From JANXMY01 sp965246745 (GTDB taxonomy: Bacteria > Armatimonadota > Armatimonadia > Armatimonadales > Capsulimonadaceae), in contig OZ251980.1 of the NCBI GenBank assembly GCA_965246745.1, positions 248,001 to 312,000 on the forward strand: a stretch of DNA of 64,000 nucleotides, read 5' to 3'. This document shows, in pieces, positions 39,494-47,990 of the stretch. The number at the start of each line of letters is the position of its first letter. Position 1 is the first letter of the stretch. The translations under genes and the position numbers were made by a program. The notes below the pieces were generated by a model. The model did not search any database. It was not told where the DNA came from and worked only from the letters and a program-made list of their open reading frames with translations.

Positions 39494-40570
39494 ATGATCC
39501 GTGCCGCTGTCATGCCTGCGCCGAACGCGGCGATTGAAGTGCGCTTTTATGCAGAACCCGTGCTTGAACCCGGCGGCGTTGTTTTGAAGACCCTGGCGTC
39601 GGAAGTCTGCGGGACCGATGTGCATTTGTGGCACGGGCGGCTGGCGGGCGTCCCCTACCCGCTGATACCGGGGCATATCTCGGTCGGGGAAGTGCTGGCG
39701 ACGGGCGGCCCGGTCACTGACATTCATGGGGAGTTGATCACGCCGGGCGAAGCGGTAACGTTTCTCGACGTTCACGGGACGTGTCACAACTGCTGGTACT
39801 GCCTGGTGGCGAAGCAGACGACCCGCTGCCCGCACCGGCGGGTGTACGGGATCACTTTGGGCGCGGAGGACGGCCTGCTCGGCGGCTGGAGCGAGCAGAT
39901 TTATTTGAAGCCGGGCGTCAAGATTGTGAGGCTCACGGGCGGGGTGACGCCCGAGCGGTGGATTTCCGGCGGCTGCGGCCTGCCGACCGCGCTGCATGCC
40001 GTAGACCTCGCACAGATTACGCTCGGCGACCGGGTGGTCGTGCAGGGCGCGGGTCCCGTCGGCCTGTCCGCCTGCGCCCTCGCGGCGGCGTCGGGCGCGG
40101 GTTGGGTCGGGGTCGTAGACACTGTCCCGCATCGCCTGGAAGCCGCCCGGAAAATGGGCGCGGACACGGCGATTGCGCTGGACGCCGACACGCTTTCCGT
40201 GGTTCATCGGCACACGGGCGGGCGCGGGGCGGATGTGGTGATCGAAGCGAGCGGCAGCCCGAACGCCGTGCCGCTGGGCTGCCGGATGGCCCGCGACGGC
40301 GGGCGGTACATTGTGGTCGGGCAGTATTCGGACAACGGGCCGGCGGAAATCAACCCGCACCTCGACATCAACCGCAAGCACCTGACGGTGCAGGGCTGCT
40401 GGGGCGTAGATTTCAGCCATGTCTACCGCGCGATGGAAGTCTTAGGCCGCTTCGGCGACCGCTTCGCCTGGACGGAAATGATTTCGGCCCGGTATGACCT
40501 GGATCATGCCGGCGACGCCCTGGCCGCCGTCGAGTCCCGCGCCGTCGTCAAAGCCCTGATCGTGCCGTAG
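39494..40570 (+). CDS. Zinc-dependent medium-chain alcohol/polyol dehydrogenase
   Basis: 358 residues of the MDR family. Catalytic Zn site begins with VCGTDVHLWHGR, and the structural Zn site is CHNCWYCLVAKQTTRC (four Cys). The Rossmann part has VVVQGAGPVGLSACALAAAS and VVDTVPHRLEAARKMGAD. It oxidises a secondary alcohol with NAD(P). It precedes tdh by 67 bp, in the same direction, and the two are related, so they may belong to one threonine or amino alcohol pathway. Substrate not determined. Confidence 0.88.
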   Translation: MIRAAVMPAPNAAIEVRFYAEPVLEPGGVVLKTLASEVCGTDVHLWHGRLAGVPYPLIPGHISVGEVLATGGPVTDIHGELITPGEAVTFLDVHGTCHNCWYCLVAKQTTRCPHRRVYGITLGAEDGLLGGWSEQIYLKPGVKIVRLTGGVTPERWISGGCGLPTALHAVDLAQITLGDRVVVQGAGPVGLSACALAAASGAGWVGVVDTVPHRLEAARKMGADTAIALDADTLSVVHRHTGGRGADVVIEASGSPNAVPLGCRMARDGGRYIVVGQYSDNGPAEINPHLDINRKHLTVQGCWGVDFSHVYRAMEVLGRFGDRFAWTEMISARYDLDHAGDALAAVESRAVVKALIVP

Positions 40571-40602
40571 CTTTGATTGTGCCGCAGCTTTGGTCGTGCC
40601 AT
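40558..40602. repeat. Triple 17 bp tandem repeat covering the dehydrogenase stop codon
   Basis: Units TGATCGTGCCGTAGCTT, TGATTGTGCCGCAGCTT and the partial TGGTCGTGCCATAG. The gene's TAG is in the first unit, and the third brings another TAG. Confidence 0.9.
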
Positions 40603-40637
40603 AGGAACACGCGCCTCGAAATCGCCGTTACTCTACT

Positions 40638-41669
40638 ATGAAAGCCTTAGTCAAAACCCATGCCGCGCCGGGACTGTGGCTCGAAGACGTGCCCGTGCCG
40701 GCGGTCGGTGTCAGCGATGTGCTGATCCAAGTCAAGCGCACGGGCATCTGCGGGACCGACCTGCACATCTACGGCTGGGACGCCTGGGCGCAGCGGACTA
40801 TTCCCGTGCCGCTGACCGTGGGGCACGAGTTTGTCGGCGAGATTGTCGAGGTCGGCGCGAATGTCACCGACTTTTTCCCCGGCGAGATTGTCAGCGGCGA
40901 AGGCCATGTCGTCTGCGGCCGCTGCCGCAACTGCCTGGCGGGCCGGCGGCACCTCTGCAAAGACACGTCCGGCGTCGGCGTCAACCGCCCCGGCGCGTTC
41001 GCCGAGTTTATCTCGCTGCCGATGGCGAATGTCTGGCACCACCGCCCCGGCATTGACTTGGACGTAGCCGCGATCTTTGACCCGTTCGGCAATGCCGTCC
41101 ATACCGCCCTGTCGTTTCCGGTGCTCGGCGAGGATGTGCTGATTACCGGGGCCGGCCCCATCGGCATCATGGCGGCGGCAGTCGCGCGGCACGCCGGAGC
41201 GCGGTTCGTCGTCGTCACCGATAGGACCGAGTACCGCTTAGAACTCGCGCGAAAAATGGGCGCAACGGTCGCGCTGAACGTCGAGCACGGCTCGCTGGAC
41301 GCCGTTCAAGCCGATCTCGGCATGACCGAGGGCTTCGATGTGGGTTTAGAGATGTCCGGCAGCCCGGCGGCTTTGCAGAGTATGATCGGGGCGCTTTGCC
41401 ACGGCGGCAAGATCGCTCTGCTCGGCATCCCCAGCGGCCCGATTGACGTGGACTGGAACAAAGTCGTCTTCAATATGCTGACCATCAAGGGAATTTATGG
41501 CCGCGAGATGTACGAGACCTGGTACAAAATGAGCGTCATGCTCCAATCGGGCCTGGATATTACCCCCGTCATCACGCATCGGTTCCCCGTCGCCGACTGG
41601 CAGCAGGGCTTCGACGTGATGAGTTCCGGGCAGTCGGGTAAAGTGATTTTGGACTGGGACGCCGGATAA
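40638..41669 (+). CDS. tdh: L-threonine 3-dehydrogenase
   Basis: 343 residues, the usual length. Oxidises threonine with NAD to 2-amino-3-oxobutyrate. Marks: RTGICGTDLHIYGWDAWAQR (catalytic Zn Cys and the Tdh-specific DLHIY..W.W), GHEFVGEIVEVG, the structural Zn Cys cluster CGRCRNCLAGRRHLC, and FDPFGNAVHTALSFPVLGED. The dehydrogenase part has ITGAGPIGIMAAAVARHAG. Together with kbl 700 bp downstream it makes the two-step conversion of threonine to glycine and acetyl-CoA. A membrane protein gene separates the two. Confidence 0.95.
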   Translation: MKALVKTHAAPGLWLEDVPVPAVGVSDVLIQVKRTGICGTDLHIYGWDAWAQRTIPVPLTVGHEFVGEIVEVGANVTDFFPGEIVSGEGHVVCGRCRNCLAGRRHLCKDTSGVGVNRPGAFAEFISLPMANVWHHRPGIDLDVAAIFDPFGNAVHTALSFPVLGEDVLITGAGPIGIMAAAVARHAGARFVVVTDRTEYRLELARKMGATVALNVEHGSLDAVQADLGMTEGFDVGLEMSGSPAALQSMIGALCHGGKIALLGIPSGPIDVDWNKVVFNMLTIKGIYGREMYETWYKMSVMLQSGLDITPVITHRFPVADWQQGFDVMSSGQSGKVILDWDAG

Positions 41670-41675
41670 TCCACC

Positions 41676-42302
41676 ATGCGGGTCATTCTGGCCGGGCTTT
41701 TCGTATGCGGCGGGGTGTCACTCGCGGCATTATCACTTATTCCTATCTTTGGTCACAGACCGCCTGCCGTCGGTGGCATTTTGGTCGGGCTTATGATGGG
41801 GCCGCTGTTTCTGCTGCTGGTCGCCGCTGCCCAAGTGCTCTTCAACTGGCCGATTGATTGGCGAAAAGCGCAGTTTAATCAGGACGAGTATATCAAGGAC
41901 TTGGAGGACAGAGGGCTGCTGGTTTCGACCGACTACTATGCGGCCCGCGCTTTTGAGCTGGAAGAATACGAAGACGAAGGCTTGCACTACTTCATCGAGC
42001 TTGCCGACCGATCAGTTTTGTATTTGACCGGGCAGGACCTATACGAGTACGGCCCGATTGACGATGACCCGGAACTCAATCAGCCGCGCCGTTTTCCCTG
42101 CACTGAGTTTAGTCTTCGAAGCCATCGCGACGAGAAGTATTGGATAGACATTCAATGCCGAGGCACGGTGATTGAACCGGAGCTTGTCGAGCCGCACCCG
42201 AAGCTGTTTTGGAAGCGTGAGCTGGAAGACGGCCAGGTGATCACAGACATGAGCTTTGACGAGATCAAAGCGCAGCTTGTCCGCGAAGGCAGGCGGAAGT
42301 AA
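41676..42302 (+). CDS. Hypothetical membrane-anchored protein between tdh and kbl
   Basis: 208 residues, two N-terminal membrane helices (about 5-25 and 33-58), then a soluble acidic domain (NWPIDWRKAQFNQDEYIKDL ... LFWKRELEDGQVITDMSFDE). No family recognised. It begins 6 bp after the tdh stop, so it is co-transcribed. It may simply be a passenger; no logical link with threonine metabolism is visible. Confidence 0.6.
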   Translation: MRVILAGLFVCGGVSLAALSLIPIFGHRPPAVGGILVGLMMGPLFLLLVAAAQVLFNWPIDWRKAQFNQDEYIKDLEDRGLLVSTDYYAARAFELEEYEDEGLHYFIELADRSVLYLTGQDLYEYGPIDDDPELNQPRRFPCTEFSLRSHRDEKYWIDIQCRGTVIEPELVEPHPKLFWKRELEDGQVITDMSFDEIKAQLVREGRRK

Positions 42303-42317
42303 CATAAGCGAGAGGAG

Positions 42318-42339
42318 GCGTGGGACTTTAGTCCCACGC
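42318..42339. repeat. Short palindrome (GCGTGGGAC-tttа-type hairpin) before kbl
   Basis: GCGTGGGAC, loop TTTA, GTCCCACGC. A perfect 9 bp stem in the 75 bp gap before kbl. Probably a small member of the intergenic palindromes. Confidence 0.7.
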
Positions 42340-42377
42340 AAACTATCGAACCCACACAATCCATCGAAAGGCAACTC

Positions 42378-43562
42378 ATGTACGGAGCCATCAAAGAGCG
42401 ATTGGCGGAAGAACTCGGCGGCATCCAAAGCGCCGGGCTGTATAAAAACGAGCGGGTGATTATGACCCCGCAGGATTCGCATGTGCGGGTCGGCGACGGG
42501 CCATTGGTGCTTAATCTCTGCGCCAACAACTATCTCGGGCTGGCGGAGCACCCGGCGGTTTTGGCGGCGGCGCGGGCGGCGCTCGACGAATGGGGCTTCG
42601 GGATGGCATCGGTGCGCTTCATCTGCGGCACACAGGGCATCCACAAACAGCTCGAAGCCAAGCTGTCGGAGTTTCTCGGCACCGAAGACACTATTCTTTA
42701 CGGCTCGTGCTTTGATGCCAACGGCGGGCTGTTTGAGACGCTGCTCGGCCCGGAAGATGCGATTATTTCCGATGCGCTGAACCATGCGTCCATTATTGAC
42801 GGCATTCGCCTCTCGAAAGCCCAGCGGCTTCGGTACGCGCACAACGACATGGGCGAGCTGGAAGACAAGCTGAAAGAAGCGGCAGGGGCGCGGACCCGGC
42901 TGATCGCCACCGACGGCGTCTTTTCGATGGACGGCACGATTGCCGATTTGAACAATATCTGCGATCTGGCCGAGCGGTACGACGCCCTGGTGATGATGGA
43001 CGACTGCCATGCGACGGGCTTTCTCGGCAGGTCCGGGCGCGGGACCCATGAGTATCGGGACGTGATGGGCCGGGTGGACATTCTGACGGGAACGCTCGGC
43101 AAAGCGCTCGGCGGGGCCAGCGGCGGGTACACCAGCGGGCGCAAAGAGATTGTCGCGCTGCTGCGGCAGCGCTCCCGGCCTTACCTCTTTTCCAACACGC
43201 TCGCGCCGCCGATTGCCGCCGCGTCGCTGGCGGTTTTAGAAATGCTGTCGGCCTCGACCGAGCTGCGCGATAAACTGGAAAACAACACGCGCGTGTTCCG
43301 CGCAGGCTTGTCTGCGCTCGGCTACACGCTGCTGCCCGGCGAGCACCCGATTGTGCCGATCATGCTCGGCGACGCCGCCCTGGCGGGCCGGGTCGCCGAC
43401 GCGATGCTCGCCAAAGGCGTGTATGTGATCGGCTTTTCGTATCCGGTGGTGCCGCAGGGCAAAGCGCGGATACGAACGCAGATCTCCGCTGCCCATTCGC
43501 ACGCCGACCTCGCGTGCGCCGTTCAGATGTTCGGCGAAGTCAAAAGCGAGCTTGGGATTTAA
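42378..43562 (+). CDS. kbl: Glycine C-acetyltransferase (2-amino-3-ketobutyrate CoA ligase)
   Basis: 394 residues, PLP-dependent alpha-oxoamine synthase. Converts 2-amino-3-oxobutyrate plus CoA to glycine and acetyl-CoA, the second step after Tdh. Marks: LNLCANNYLGLAEHPAV, FGMASVRFICGTQGIHKQLE, YGSCFDANGGLFETLL, the Asp-containing VMMDDCHATGFLG and the PLP Lys in GTLGKALGGASGGYTSG. GAAAGG about 7 bp before the ATG is its binding site. It converges on a GH44-like gene with 23 bp overlap. Confidence 0.95.
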   Translation: MYGAIKERLAEELGGIQSAGLYKNERVIMTPQDSHVRVGDGPLVLNLCANNYLGLAEHPAVLAAARAALDEWGFGMASVRFICGTQGIHKQLEAKLSEFLGTEDTILYGSCFDANGGLFETLLGPEDAIISDALNHASIIDGIRLSKAQRLRYAHNDMGELEDKLKEAAGARTRLIATDGVFSMDGTIADLNNICDLAERYDALVMMDDCHATGFLGRSGRGTHEYRDVMGRVDILTGTLGKALGGASGGYTSGRKEIVALLRQRSRPYLFSNTLAPPIAAASLAVLEMLSASTELRDKLENNTRVFRAGLSALGYTLLPGEHPIVPIMLGDAALAGRVADAMLAKGVYVIGFSYPVVPQGKARIRTQISAAHSHADLACAVQMFGEVKSELGI

Positions 43563-44574
43563 GGAGCGCCGGCACCACAAACAGGGTCACGCTTTGCGCG
43601 GGCAGGGTGGCCGTCAGAGCGCCGCCCACCAGCACCCTGTTCGGCAGGGGCACGATGGCATTTGCGCCGGCAAGCTGCCAGGCCGACACGTTTGCGCCGC
43701 TGAAGTGAGACACCGAAAGCGTAATCGGCGTCGGGGCCGTGGGTGACTTGTTGATGACGATGACCGTCAGCGCCCCGTCGGAGCGGCGGACGGCGGCGAA
43801 CGACGACAGCGTATCGGGGCTTGGCGCATCGTCGGAAACTGAAATCGAGCCGAACATGGAGCGGCGGCCGTCATAGTTGCGGTACATTTGGATCGCTTTA
43901 AACGTCGGCGTCCTGCTGTCGGGCACGGGGCGTGATGCTAAATCCAGGCCCTCGCGCCCGAAAATGCCGAGCGCGTCCGCCTGAGCAGTCGCCCCGCCGA
44001 TGGAGTTTTCCGCCCCCCAGCTATAGTTTAGGAGACCGGTTTTCGTACCGGCGGGAAATGATTTCAGCCGGCTCTTTAAGAGCGGGATGAGTGCGTGTGG
44101 ACCCCAAAGCAGATGGGTCGCACGATTGCGCTGCGCCTGCGTCTCCGGAGACGTGTCAGCGCTGAAGACCCGGCTAAACGACTTCGGAACCTGCACCGTG
44201 CGGAAGTCTACCAATCCCGGCCCGGCCTGGGCGGGAACCGCCGGAACGTTCAGCGCGGCAAGCTGGGCGGGGGTCGCCCCGGACACGCCGTAAACGAGCG
44301 GGCTGATGTCATGGCGCTTCGCGGCAGCGTCCACAGAAATCAGCGCCGGCCCGCTGACGGTTTCAAACGACAGCGGCGCAGGGGACGGCGAGGGCGGCTC
44401 GGTCTGCGGCGGCAGAATGCGCGGCATCGGCGGCTGAGGGGCGTTCGGAAACGGCCCGATAGGCGGCGGGGGCGGCGGCAGGTCCGGCGCTTGGGCGGAC
44501 ACGGCGGCAAGAGTGCCGAGCGCGAGCAGGGCGGCGCTGACGGAAAAACCGAAAGAAAAAAGACGAGTGTTCAT
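43540..44574 (-). CDS. GH44-like protein with internal deletion and lost nucleophile, probably non-catalytic
   Basis: 344 residues, ATG 44574. A signal peptide (core 11-25, cleavage after SAQA) and a Pro-rich linker come first. Then SPLVYGVSGATPAQLAALNV fits the N-terminal strand of family 44 endoglucanases, and FSADTSPETQAQRNRATHLL, GATAQADALGIFGREGLDLA, FAAVRRSDGALTVIVINK and LPAQSVTLFVVPALL fit its C-terminal half. Roughly 200 residues between them, including the acid/base Glu, are missing. At the nucleophile position, where GH44 has (T)EY(N/D), codon 183 is AAC, Asn. A secreted carbohydrate-binding pseudo-enzyme or decaying gene. An extremely good promoter precedes it. Confidence 0.75.
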   Translation of the reverse strand: MNTRLFSFGFSVSAALLALGTLAAVSAQAPDLPPPPPPIGPFPNAPQPPMPRILPPQTEPPSPSPAPLSFETVSGPALISVDAAAKRHDISPLVYGVSGATPAQLAALNVPAVPAQAGPGLVDFRTVQVPKSFSRVFSADTSPETQAQRNRATHLLWGPHALIPLLKSRLKSFPAGTKTGLLNYSWGAENSIGGATAQADALGIFGREGLDLASRPVPDSRTPTFKAIQMYRNYDGRRSMFGSISVSDDAPSPDTLSSFAAVRRSDGALTVIVINKSPTAPTPITLSVSHFSGANVSAWQLAGANAIVPLPNRVLVGGALTATLPAQSVTLFVVPALLKSQARF

Positions 44575-44580
44575 ACGTCT

Positions 44581-44609
44581 ATTGTAAAGGGCGGCGGAAC
44601 GGTTGTCAA
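44581..44609 (-). promoter_or_regulatory. Promoter of the GH44-like gene; leaderless
   Basis: Minus strand TTGACA (44604-44609), 17 bp, TACAAT (44581-44586), then only 6 bp to the ATG. The mRNA should begin at or next to the start codon. Confidence 0.8.
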
Positions 44610-44684
44610 GAGGGGGGGCGTCCCCGACGGCGCAGCGTGTAGCTCCGGTCAGGACCCTCGCGGCTGAACCCGCCGCCGGGCGGG

Positions 44685-45905
44685 TCAAACCGGCTCGGCC
44701 GTGACCGGGGCCGGGGGCAGGCGGCGCAGGCCGCGCTCGGCTTCGGCGGCCATCAGGCCGTGCGGGAACTCCCGCAGCATGCTTTCGTAGCAGAACCGGG
44801 CCTGGCTCGGGTCGCCGTAAAAGTTTTCCATCAGCCGTCCGACCCGCAGGTAAGCCATTTCGCTGTCCGGGCCGGGCGGGAACAGCTCGCACAAGCGATG
44901 GTAAATCCGCACGGCGGTGTCGGGCGCACCGGCTTTTTCGAGCCGGGACCCGAGGCGCAGAAAGAATGCCGGAGCAAGCTGCCGGGTGGACGCCGGGGAC
45001 AGCGGCAGCAGCACGGCGGCCAGCGCCTGCGGGTCCGCGCCGTCCATCAGCAGGGTGCCGTACTGGCGCAGCGCCCACAGGCACTTGGCTTCGCTTGCCC
45101 CGATATGCGAAATCTGCGCCTGCCGGCAGTAGGCCAAAATCAGCTTGACATCGGTGGTCGGCCGCTGCATCAGCGCTTCCAAATCGTGCAGCGTCAGCAG
45201 GGACACGTCGCGCATGTCCGACAGCGTCGCCTGCACTTCGGAAATGTCCTCGGTGTCGCGCGGCATCCGCAGCGCCCACGCCAGCCCGAAGCCCGCCGCC
45301 GCCCCGCCGAGGTGCGCCAGATGCCCTACCCCGTCGTGCGCCCCCATCAGGAGGCCGTTGAATATGTCCAAGCCGACAAAATACAAAATCACCCAGCGGG
45401 CCTGCCACTCGGTAATCCCGCCGCGCGGCAGCAGCCCAAACCAAAAGCCCCACACCAGGCGAATCGGCGAATACGGAAACAAATACAAGTACGCGCCCGC
45501 CAGCCCCATGATCGCGCCCGACGCGCCCAGGTTCTGGACATCGGGGTCCACCAGTCCCGACACAAAGTCCGACAGCAGGCCGCCGAGAGCGCCGGCGAAC
45601 AAGTAGACCGCCAGAAACCGCAGGGGCCGCAGGCGGCCTTCGGTCGCCGCGCCGAAAATCCACAAAAACAGCATGTTGCCGGCAAGGTGCAGAAACGACC
45701 CGTGCAGAAACATCGCCGTCAGCAGCCGCCACGGGCTGAGGGTGGCATGGGACACGGCAAACGCCGCCACGGCGCTGTCTTTGACGACCCAAAAATACCG
45801 GCTGGTGAGCGCAAAAATCAGCGTGTTAAGCGCAATCAGCGTGACGGTGACAGAGGGAAACACTTCGGGCGGGTTTTTTGCCCGGTACGGCACCAGCAGA
45901 AACAT
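44685..45905 (-). CDS. Rhomboid-family intramembrane serine protease with C-terminal helical repeats
   Basis: 406 residues. Residues 1-210 form the rhomboid core: about six or seven membrane helices, TAMFLHGSFLHLAGNMLFLW, the nucleophile Ser129 in NLGASGAIMG, and the catalytic His in GHLAHLGGAAAGF (His195 or His198). It cleaves membrane-spanning segments of other proteins. From about 215 on the soluble part is helical with TPR-like pairs (TAVRIYHRLCELFPPGPDSE, ARFCYESMLREFPHGLMAAE). The start ATG 45905 is clear. Substrates unknown. Upstream of it is the DLAGNP-motif protein pair, in the same direction. Confidence 0.9.
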   Translation of the reverse strand: MFLLVPYRAKNPPEVFPSVTVTLIALNTLIFALTSRYFWVVKDSAVAAFAVSHATLSPWRLLTAMFLHGSFLHLAGNMLFLWIFGAATEGRLRPLRFLAVYLFAGALGGLLSDFVSGLVDPDVQNLGASGAIMGLAGAYLYLFPYSPIRLVWGFWFGLLPRGGITEWQARWVILYFVGLDIFNGLLMGAHDGVGHLAHLGGAAAGFGLAWALRMPRDTEDISEVQATLSDMRDVSLLTLHDLEALMQRPTTDVKLILAYCRQAQISHIGASEAKCLWALRQYGTLLMDGADPQALAAVLLPLSPASTRQLAPAFFLRLGSRLEKAGAPDTAVRIYHRLCELFPPGPDSEMAYLRVGRLMENFYGDPSQARFCYESMLREFPHGLMAAEAERGLRRLPPAPVTAEPV

Positions 45906-45953
45906 GGAAGCCTCCCAAAACTTGCAGCGCCCACGCGCGTCAATACCCTCAGC

Positions 45954-46817
45954 CTAGTTCGGCGCGGGGGCGGCGCTCGGCTTAACCGCGCGGATCATGC
46001 GCTGAAACGACGGCTTCAGCATCGCCCAGTTGCGCTCGGGGCAGAAGCAGATCACGGTCAGCTCGCGCTCATGGCTCAGCATGGTTGCCCGGTAGCCGTG
46101 CTGGTCGCCGTCGGCGGTCCATTCGGACACGCGGGAGTCGCCGAACGCCGATTGGAATGTTTCCGGGTCTTTTTCCTGGTAGCCCGGCAGGTCGTTTGCG
46201 AGAACGGCCACATCCTGCATGTGCAGCTTCTGCACGGCGGGAACCTGCTGCTCCGGCGGCAGGTTGGCATTGCCGGCGCTTTGAATGTCGCCCATCACCG
46301 AGCCGGTGGCGTCGGAGATGACCCGCACGCGGGCGTGGCCGCTCTCAAACCGCACCGTCGCCAGGTTGCCGTTGGTCGCCCCGGTTTCGTGCATGTCCCA
46401 CCCGGCGGGCTTGTCGCAAGAAAACGAGTTGTCAATCGCCGTGTAGGTGCTGTAGGAAGCCGGGGCGGCGACTGTTTTGGGCTTCAACGCGCTGAGGCCG
46501 AAGATCAGCCCGAGCAGGATAATCAACCCGCCGCCCAGGCCCAGGTACAATCCCGGCCCGCCGCCGGTCTTAGCAGGCGGCGGCGCGGCATACGGCGCAG
46601 CGCCCGGCGGCGGCGTGAACGCGCCGGGGGGAGGCGTGAATGCGCCCGGCGGCGAGGTGAATGCGCCCGGCGGCGGGGTGAATGCCGGAGTCGGGGCGGC
46701 GTAGCCGCCGGCCGGCGGGGCGGCGGCGGCTTTGGGCTTGCGCGGCAGCGGGTTTCCGGCGAGGTCGTATTGGACTTCGTCGTCATCCGGGTCAAACGCA
46801 GTCTCGGAAGGTGTCAT
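45954..46817 (-). CDS. Single-pass membrane protein with Pro-rich repeat and DLAGNP motif
   Basis: 287 residues. The N-terminal 20 include VQYDLAGNPLPRK, a motif repeated in the split gene upstream (VTYDLAGNPIV). Four near-copies of FTPPPGAFTSPPGAF-type repeats (about 45-75) follow, then one membrane helix (about 90-115, LYLGLGGGLIILLGLIFGLS) and an extracellular beta-rich domain (about 130-285) of the PsbP/MOG1 kind, with YTAIDNSFSCDKPAGWD as entry. Likely a membrane-anchored sensor or surface protein. 22 bp from the next gene, and transcribed with it. Confidence 0.65.
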   Translation of the reverse strand: MTPSETAFDPDDDEVQYDLAGNPLPRKPKAAAAPPAGGYAAPTPAFTPPPGAFTSPPGAFTPPPGAFTPPPGAAPYAAPPPAKTGGGPGLYLGLGGGLIILLGLIFGLSALKPKTVAAPASYSTYTAIDNSFSCDKPAGWDMHETGATNGNLATVRFESGHARVRVISDATGSVMGDIQSAGNANLPPEQQVPAVQKLHMQDVAVLANDLPGYQEKDPETFQSAFGDSRVSEWTADGDQHGYRATMLSHERELTVICFCPERNWAMLKPSFQRMIRAVKPSAAPAPN

Positions 46818-46838
46818 AAGGCTTCTTTCAGCGCCGGC

Positions 46839-47843
46839 TTACTGCCCGCTTGCTGTGCTGTCGCCGCCGCTGCTGTTGCCGTCACTGCTGCTGCCGTCGC
46901 CGGCGCTGCCGCTTGAGCCGCCGAAATCCGACCTGCCGGAATTCGCGCCGCCGTAAGGGCGGCTGTAGCCGGAGCCGTCGCCGTTGCTGAACGAATGACG
47001 ATGGTGCGTCGTTCCCAGGGCCGCGCCGAGGATCAAAGCGAAAAACAAAAACATCAAAATGGGTCCGGCAAAGACATTGATGCCGAAGCCCCACCACATC
47101 CAGGCGGTCTGCACCTTGAAGTATTCTTCCACCCCGCCGGGGAAGTGCCGGTTGCGCCAGCCGATCTTGTGGCCGTTCAGCCCGCAGTAAAGCTGCAAGC
47201 CGAAAAACGCCGCCCCGTACAGGCCGCAGATGCCCCAAAAGATGGCCGGGTCAATCGCCGCCGCGATGTAGCGGATGACCCGCAGCAGCACCAGGCCGCC
47301 GGTCAGCATGGCGGCAATGGTGGTGAGGCCGTGATTTTTGGTCCACAGAATCGGAAAAAAGAATGCGCCCCAGTGCCAGCGCAGCCGCTCGAGTTACGGC
47401 GGCAGGTGGCTCTGCTCCCCGGAATTGTTGCGGTACGCCTGCGCTCCGTAAGGATGCGCTCCGTATGCCTGCGCTCCGGCAGGCGGCGGCCAGACTCCGG
47501 CGGCGGCGGGATTGCCGGCCGAGTAGCCGAACGGCGAGGGCGGCGGCGCGGGGGCGGCGGACACAATCGGGTTGCCGGCCAGGTCGTAGGTGACGTGGGC
47601 CTCTTCCGGCTCGGCGGCCGCTGCAAAATACGGCGGCGCGACGGCCGGCATGACAGGCGGCGCAGCGGGCATGACGGGCAGCGCGACGGGGGTAACGGGC
47701 GGCGCGGCCTGAACCGGGCGCGGGGCCGTTTGCGCCGGACGCGGGGCGGCGGGACGAGCCGATTCCCACGACGGGCGCGGGGGCGGGGCAGGCGCATCTT
47801 GGGTGTCGGGGCGGGGCGAAGTGTCGGTGCCGGGCAGAGCCAT
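46839..47843 (-). pseudogene. Pro-rich/DUF2628-like membrane protein split by an in-frame TAA
   Basis: Two open stretches lie in the same frame. The 5' part from ATG 47843 (149 residues: Pro/Ala-rich low complexity, HVTYDLAGNPIVSAA, then GEQSHLPP) ends in TAA at 47394-47396. Right after it the frame continues LERLRWHWGAFFFPILWTKN and then ATG 47309 with about 156 residues of membrane protein (four helices) and a Gly/Ser-rich tail. The bridging phrase WHWGAFFFPILW is the typical opening of small DUF2628-type membrane proteins. A single GAA to TAA change would explain the break; no alternative start (ATG/GTG/TTG) precedes that opening. Confidence 0.65.
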
Positions 47844-47976
47844 AGGAAACGTCCTTTCAATGCAGAGCAGACGGGCAACAAAAACAATAGGAAGCAAGCG
47901 CACGTTCGCCGGAGCTTCGCGCGATTCCTGCCTCCCAAAAAATTATTTTTTTCGGCGCTGCGGCCGCCCCGGCGGG

Positions 47977-47982
47977 TATACT
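47977..47982 (+). promoter_or_regulatory. -10 box of the MFS gene, near leaderless
   Basis: TATACT ends 8 bp before the ATG at 47991. The -35 region is not recognisable. The mRNA would begin within a few bases of the start codon. Confidence 0.45.
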
Positions 47983-47990
47983 AACGGCAC

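Noticed and set aside
44575..45792. Long upstream extension of the GH44-like reading frame (750 codons in total)
   Set aside because: The extra 406 codons overlap the rhomboid gene in another frame and are Arg/Pro-rich; the real start with promoter and signal peptide is ATG 44574.
44760..46916. 718-codon open frame antisense to the rhomboid and DLAGNP genes
   Set aside because: Composition typical for antisense frames (His/Arg/Gln-rich), while the other strand has recognised domains.
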